From assembly GCF_900005765.1 (NCBI RefSeq), contig NC_041690.1:1488001-1552000 (forward strand): DNA of 64,000 nucleotides, in the 5' to 3' direction. The first letter of the stretch is position 1, and every line of letters starts with the position of its first letter. The notes under the pieces are model-generated. The model was not told the origin of the DNA, did not search any database, and saw only the letters and a list, made by a program, of their open reading frames with translations. Source of the stretch: Plasmodium relictum. Taxonomy: Eukaryota > Apicomplexa > Aconoidasida > Haemosporida > Plasmodiidae. This document shows, one piece after another, positions 58,845-64,000 of this stretch. Position numbers and translations under genes: made by a program.

Positions 58845-61784
58845 ATGGAAGTATTAAGGAGACCAGAAGCATTAAAAACAAGAGTTAAACGAAGTAGGAG
58901 TATAATTGAAAGAGAAGAAACGAATTTAGAAAATAATAATAATAATAATAATAATCAAATTGTTATTTATGGAAATTCATTTAAAAATAATGTATTAAGT
59001 TATGCATGGAATGCATATTTTGATAAGAATAAAATAAAAAAAAATATTATGATTTGTTGCGATTTAAACAAAATTTGTGTTGAAATATTAAGAGGAGTAG
59101 AAAATAATAGTTTGACTCTAAAAACATTTTCGTTTTTACTAATTGGAGTATGTAATATATATAAAAAAAAAGTTTATTTTGTAGGACAAGATTATGATTT
59201 TTTAAAAAGGAAGATATTATCCCTTTACAAAAATAAAGATGAGAATATGAATGAATTAATAAATAACAAAGATTCTAAAAGAAAAAAAGGTAGCAAAGAC
59301 TATGATGAGCAAAATAAAAATAAGAAAAGATTAAATAGAACTTCTCTTAATATAAAAAGAGGATCCATAGGTATGAATGAATTATTGCCCTCAGTAATTA
59401 ATGATTTTTCTAGAAGAAAATCACGTTTCTCCTTAAATGCAGATGAAATAAGTATAGGTGGAACTCAGAAAAATACATATAATGATATATTTAATGAAAA
59501 CGAAATGAATAATCAAATGCTTATGGATATTTCAGGGTTTAATTATCTTAGTTTTAATGACCATGATATGGAAAAACCATTGGATGGATCGTATGTTTCT
59601 AGAAATAGTATTCCTATGAATAATTTTGAAGAGCTTGGTTTAAATAGACAACTATCTGAATCTTTTAATCTTATGGATAATTTGAATGCACAAAATTCTA
59701 TATTGAATAATATGATACCAAAAAATATGTTTTCTAATTTAGAACATTCTTTAAATGAAAAAAGCATGGGAGAATATAACAACTTAGAATTAAATTCTCT
59801 TCATAAAAGTGATTTATTTTCACCTAATAACATGTTTGATAACTTAGAAAACAATTATGCTAAAGATAATTTAAATATAAATAATAATAATTCTGCAAAT
59901 AATTACACAAATATGAATGATGTGAATCATCCAAGTTATAAAAATGATAATGAATATCCATTTAACATTATGAGTGATCAGGAAAATGCAAATGCACATG
60001 GAAATATAATTAATAATAATAATAATAATATGAATAACAATTTTAATGGTATGAATACATCAAAAGATTTTTCTAATCTTCATTATATTCCTAGTCATAA
60101 TTTCATAGGAAATATTAACAATATGAATAATGCAATAAATAATAGAAATGATCTTTATAATTTAAACCCTTTTATAAGTATGAACTCAATGAATAACACA
60201 GAAAATAGAAACAATTTTCCTTTTTCACAAAAAATTAATAATTTTGGTAATATAGATGCAACAAGTAATATTGCAGGTAGTATTTTTAGTCCTCAAAAAA
60301 AAAAAAATATCTCAAAAAAAAATGAGTATTCCAATTTTTTAAATTTTGAAACATATCAAAATTTTGATTATTTTGATCAAAAAAATGATGATGCTTTTAT
60401 AAAAAAACTAAATTCATTACTTGGCTTAGATGAAAGTGAGGAAGACAAAGAAAATAAAAACAAAACTGATGGCAATGAAAATGATAAAAATGTTGATGAT
60501 AATGATCTAAATAAAATAGTTATCCAAGAAGATGAAAATTCCAAAAATGTCTTGAATTCTACAAACAATAATAAGAAGAACGATCAACTAGAAGTGATTG
60601 AATATGATAATAGAAATGAACAGATAGTTTTACAAGGGAATGAAAATCAAATTGTGAAGAAAAGAAAATTAGAAAAACATTTAATTGACAAAAATTATAT
60701 TATAAAAGACTCAATAATAAAAGTAATGATGAAAGATGAAAGTGTAGATTATAAATATTTTTTAATTGATACTATAAATAATGAAATAAATGAAAAAATT
60801 CAGAAAGAATGCCCAAATTTTCAACATTTTTCTTTGCAAACAAGTGATAAAATAAAACCAGTATATAAATTAGAAACAAATTTTGGATATGAATCTTTCG
60901 ATTATGATAAAAAGAAGAAACTATTTGAAAATCACTTAAGTTATTTAGTACATAATAAATTATCCTTATACGAAAATAAAAATGTTTTAGAACATTTTAA
61001 CATAAAGAAGTGTTTAGATAATATTGACGAACAGATGATACATAATGAAAATGACACTTTATCTAATAACTTTTTATCATTTCAGGAAAATGATGGAACA
61101 ATGAAAAGTGATATGAATTTCGAGGAAGTAAGAGAAGAATTTGGTGATATACAATTCGAAACACAAAATATGAATACAAACAATTATAAAAATAGATTTA
61201 GCATAGATCCTTTGTTATCTCAAAATGAACAAATAGATTTAAATTTGAATGATTTAAATTTTAAGGATGATGTTGATTCTAAAATAAATTTAGAAAGTCA
61301 AATGTCAAAAAGTTTAGTAATAAATAGAGAAAATAGTATAGATAAAAGTGATGACTTAAACAATTTAAATTTTGTTAATGATAAAATAAATTCTGAATTT
61401 AATTCTTCTCCATTAGACTTATCACTTTCTTCAAATTATGATTTTTCTAATATATTTAATAAAGAAAATGACAGTTCAATAAATTCTATAGTAGACGATA
61501 ATAATTTAGAAATCAACGTAAACTTAAACCAAGATTTTGATTTAATAACAAAGGAGTTATTAGAGGTTTATAAAAAATTATCTAAAAAAATTAATTATGT
61601 TTTTTTTGACGTAATTACAAAAAATAGAAAATCAAAAAATGAAATTTCTATATTATTTTACATTACATTACATTTAGCTAATCTAGGATATATACATATT
61701 ATGCAGAAACCTATACTTCCTGAACATTTAGAACATTATGAGGAAAATTTATCTAGACCTATATTAATACAATTTATTGGTTAA
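58845..61784 (+). CDS. Kleisin (cohesin subunit of RAD21/REC8 type)
   Basis: 979 residues, one exon. Kleisins close the SMC1-SMC3 ring that holds sister chromatids together. The N-terminal SMC3-binding domain (about 45-125) fits Rad21_Rec8_N: SYAWNAYFDKNKIKKN (Trp54 in the conserved position), CDLNKICVEILRGVENNSL, TLKTFSFLLIGVCNIYKKKV. The C-terminal winged helix that binds SMC1 fits at the very end (KNEISILFYITLHLANLGYI, HIMQKPILPEHLE). Between them lies about 750 residues of Asn/Asp/Ser-rich disorder where separase sites would be expected. A basic 35-residue extension with an Asn run precedes the domain, unlike most kleisins, which start at the domain. Whether this is the mitotic RAD21 or the meiotic REC8 cannot be told. 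The frame is open upstream but this is its first ATG. Confidence 0.86.
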   Translation: MEVLRRPEALKTRVKRSRSIIEREETNLENNNNNNNNQIVIYGNSFKNNVLSYAWNAYFDKNKIKKNIMICCDLNKICVEILRGVENNSLTLKTFSFLLIGVCNIYKKKVYFVGQDYDFLKRKILSLYKNKDENMNELINNKDSKRKKGSKDYDEQNKNKKRLNRTSLNIKRGSIGMNELLPSVINDFSRRKSRFSLNADEISIGGTQKNTYNDIFNENEMNNQMLMDISGFNYLSFNDHDMEKPLDGSYVSRNSIPMNNFEELGLNRQLSESFNLMDNLNAQNSILNNMIPKNMFSNLEHSLNEKSMGEYNNLELNSLHKSDLFSPNNMFDNLENNYAKDNLNINNNNSANNYTNMNDVNHPSYKNDNEYPFNIMSDQENANAHGNIINNNNNNMNNNFNGMNTSKDFSNLHYIPSHNFIGNINNMNNAINNRNDLYNLNPFISMNSMNNTENRNNFPFSQKINNFGNIDATSNIAGSIFSPQKKKNISKKNEYSNFLNFETYQNFDYFDQKNDDAFIKKLNSLLGLDESEEDKENKNKTDGNENDKNVDDNDLNKIVIQEDENSKNVLNSTNNNKKNDQLEVIEYDNRNEQIVLQGNENQIVKKRKLEKHLIDKNYIIKDSIIKVMMKDESVDYKYFLIDTINNEINEKIQKECPNFQHFSLQTSDKIKPVYKLETNFGYESFDYDKKKKLFENHLSYLVHNKLSLYENKNVLEHFNIKKCLDNIDEQMIHNENDTLSNNFLSFQENDGTMKSDMNFEEVREEFGDIQFETQNMNTNNYKNRFSIDPLLSQNEQIDLNLNDLNFKDDVDSKINLESQMSKSLVINRENSIDKSDDLNNLNFVNDKINSEFNSSPLDLSLSSNYDFSNIFNKENDSSINSIVDDNNLEINVNLNQDFDLITKELLEVYKKLSKKINYVFFDVITKNRKSKNEISILFYITLHLANLGYIHIMQKPILPEHLEHYEENLSRPILIQFIG

Positions 61785-63612
61785 AAAAAAGATAATTAAT
61801 TTATGTTTTTTTATTTTATTTTATTTTTTTTTTTTTTTGAATATTTTTAATATTTCATATTTTTCTTTTTTAATATTTTTACATTTACTTTTGAATATGT
61901 CACAAACATAAATAATATATATGTCTTTTATAGCAACAAATATATGCATATATATACTTGTTAATTTATTATTTTTTCTTAAAAGTTAAATTTTCAACTT
62001 CTTTTCTTACTTTGGCAAATTTTTATTAAAATATATATATAGTTATGAGTTTTATTTAATTTCACTTTATTTCATTATTTATTTATTTATTTTTTATTTA
62101 TTTTCTCCATCTTACTCTTCTTAAAAAATGTAATACTTTTTTAATTTATCTTAAATATATATATTTGACATTTTTCTGTAGAATGAAAACTGATTTACAA
62201 ATTCTTAAACATTATTAAATATAAAATTTTTGAAACTTTAACATAACTTTTAAAAAAATGAAAAGATTAAAAAAAAAAATATCAACTTTTTTTTACTTTG
62301 TATTTTATAGTAAAAAACATAGATAAATAAAGTAAATATTTAAATTAAAAATAGCTTCTATTAAAAAATGAAATAAATAAATAAAATCAAAAGAAATAAT
62401 ACAATATATTATTTGAAGCAAAATTGTCTAAGAATTTTTTATTCTTGGTAAAATATAAATATTTTTTTTTTTTTTTTTATTGTATAAAAAAAATCTAAGG
62501 ATATAAGAATATATAGTAAAAGTATGAGTTATAAAGTTTGATTAATTTTATAAATTTAATTTTATTATTTATTCTACACATTATTAAAGAATTTAATGCC
62601 TAAAAAACAAAAAAAAATTATTTTCAATATTTTAAACTTTATAAAAATTTTTTTTTTTAATTTATAAAAATTTATAAGGTATTTAGAATTAAATAAAAAT
62701 TATTAATCTTTTTACTTGAATATAAATATTTAGTTAAAATGAAGTGTCTACTTTTAAAAAAATTTTTTTTTTGTAATAATTAAATATTTTTTGAAGGATA
62801 GGTAGTTTATTTTAATTTTTTTATTTTTTAATTTTATCAGAATAAAAATATTTTTATACCTTAACTCTTGTATTCTTTTTTTTCTTATATTATTTATATA
62901 TTTTATATAATTTAGGTAAAATATTAATATTCATTAATCTGCAAAAGTTATAATAAAAACGTTTTTATAAAAGAATAATTAGTTTATGTGTAAAATATTA
63001 TGCATTTTGCAAAATAACATTTTGTAACTTGTAAAATAATTAAATATCTTCGATTATAAATATTTATGTATATGTATTTTTTATTATTTTAATTATTATT
63101 TACAAAAAATTGTTAGAGTATTTATTCTTGTTTTATTTTCGTTGAAGAATAAAAAAAAAAAAATTTATAAATAGTCTAATAAACATGAAATTAAACTATT
63201 ACAAATAGTAACATTGTTAAGAATGTATTTCATTACAAAAAAAAAAAAATTGACAAAAAAATACTTAAAATATACATAATTTCACATTTTATGTATTATT
63301 AAGAGATAATATAAAAAATCTTTAGAATTTAAAAAAAAAGCGTAAGAAGAGAACTAAGTAAAAAAAAAAAAAAAAAATTATTATACCAAGTGTTTGTATG
63401 ATTATAATTATATAAAATATTTTATTTAAAGAAAAAAGAAAAATTAAACTGTCAAACAATTTTTAATTTAAATAAATATTTAAATGAAATAATTAGTAAT
63501 AAGAAGAAAAAAGTATAAATGCTAATAGGGTAATTAAGAAGAATTTATTAATGAATCTATTAACAATATATATATATAAATATGAAATTTTATAAAATAA
63601 GAAATAGTAAAA
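61785..63612. other. Intergenic region, tandem plus-strand genes
   Basis: About 1.8 kb: kleisin 3' UTR, then the promoter and leader of the next gene. A small hairpin, CTAAGAA and TTCTTGG around a 7-nt T-rich loop, is at about 62429-62449. Otherwise homopolymers only. Confidence 0.55.
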
Positions 63613-64000
63613 ATGAGTGATGATGATTTTTTTTATGATAAAGATAAATGTTCCTTACATTACATTAAAAGCAAAACAAGTACAAAAATAGATGATATAT
63701 TAAAAAGAAGAAGAGCTAAGCAAATTAAAGAGGCTAATGATTTAAAAAGTGATACTTTTTTAAGTTTTGATGATAGTTTGGGAAAAATTGAAAATGAAGA
63801 AAAAAAAGAAAATAATAATGATATATTCATAGATAATAAAAGTGGTATTAGTTCAAATAATTATAACATTTATAAAGATAAAGACAAAATAAATAATGAT
63901 TTAAACGAATATGAAAGAAATAGTTACCTGATTAAAGATAATTTTGCAGATAGTTGTTATTACACTAACAACAATATTAGTGAAAATAATAACTTAAATA
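63613..64000 (+). CDS. N-terminal part of a gene cut by the window edge, unknown
   Basis: ATG at 63613 opens a frame of 129 codons that is still open at the last base. It starts MSDDDFFYDKDKCSLHYIKS, then has a basic patch KIDDILKRRRAKQIKEANDL and an Asn/Asp-rich stretch. Composition (about 25% G+C, mixed codons) is clearly coding compared with the flanking spacer. The Asp-rich start followed by a charged helix and Asn-rich linker is typical of Plasmodium nuclear or cytosolic proteins, but no domain is reached inside the window. Confidence 0.7.
   Translation, partial: MSDDDFFYDKDKCSLHYIKSKTSTKIDDILKRRRAKQIKEANDLKSDTFLSFDDSLGKIENEEKKENNNDIFIDNKSGISSNNYNIYKDKDKINNDLNEYERNSYLIKDNFADSCYYTNNNISENNNLN

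Noticed and set aside
1-64000. Transposons, retroelements, virus-like elements, CRISPR arrays, tRNA or rRNA genes
   Set aside because: No reverse transcriptase, integrase, transposase, terminal repeats, regular spacer arrays, cloverleaf sequences or rRNA blocks were seen on either strand.

Overview
This window is nuclear DNA from a Plasmodium parasite. Four things point that way: base composition well above 80% A+T by eye, long poly(dA)/poly(dT) and (TA)n runs between genes and inside introns, Asn/Asp/Lys-rich low-complexity protein inserts, and several genes split into many short exons by short introns that start GTA/GTT and end AG. The gene set includes a plant-type ALAD with a bipartite apicoplast leader, a stromal processing peptidase, a divergent kleisin and a very large kinase. 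As I recall it, the order SSRP1 - kinase - uL1 - ... - SPP/ALAD matches a segment of P. falciparum chromosome 14; I could not check this. The extreme A+T with only moderate Asn runs would suit an avian malaria species (P. gallinaceum/P. relictum type). That is inference.

Layout. Plus strand: a maspardin-like alpha/beta-hydrolase (223-1824) and a four-exon unknown gene (2485-4702). Minus strand: FACT subunit SSRP1 (5555-7054), a five-exon protein kinase of about 2,890 residues (9333-18539) and ribosomal protein uL1/L10a with a 5-nt first coding exon (21739-22792). Plus: an Asp-rich acidic protein (25595-26302) and the tRNA thiolation factor CTU2 (28051-29571). Minus: a six-exon unknown gene (29842-31127) and a three-exon MFS transporter (31834-33723). 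Plus: AP-3 mu (34900-36762). Minus: a 16-exon coiled-coil gene (37013-40131) and allantoicase (41241-42734). Plus: a twin B-box zinc-finger protein (45470-48981). Minus: an M16 stromal processing peptidase (49390-53778) and ALAD (54235-56472). Plus: a RAD21/REC8-type kleisin (58845-61784), and the first exon of a gene that runs off the right edge (63613-64000).

Functionally this is a normal core-chromosome housekeeping block: chromatin (FACT, kleisin), translation (uL1, CTU2), membrane traffic (AP-3), transport (MFS), and a neighbouring pair of apicoplast genes (protein import processing and haem synthesis). I found no mobile element, virus-like element, CRISPR array, tRNA or rRNA. The less explained items are two possible small spliced genes and one stem-loop candidate in intergenic DNA, a maspardin whose serine nucleophile is replaced, a giant kinase tail, an allantoicase without an obvious pathway, and clustered TTGTAAC palindromes between ALAD and the kleisin gene.

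Exon boundaries were worked out by hand from frame continuity and GT/AG signals. They are internally consistent (every joined model is open to a single stop) but have no transcript support.
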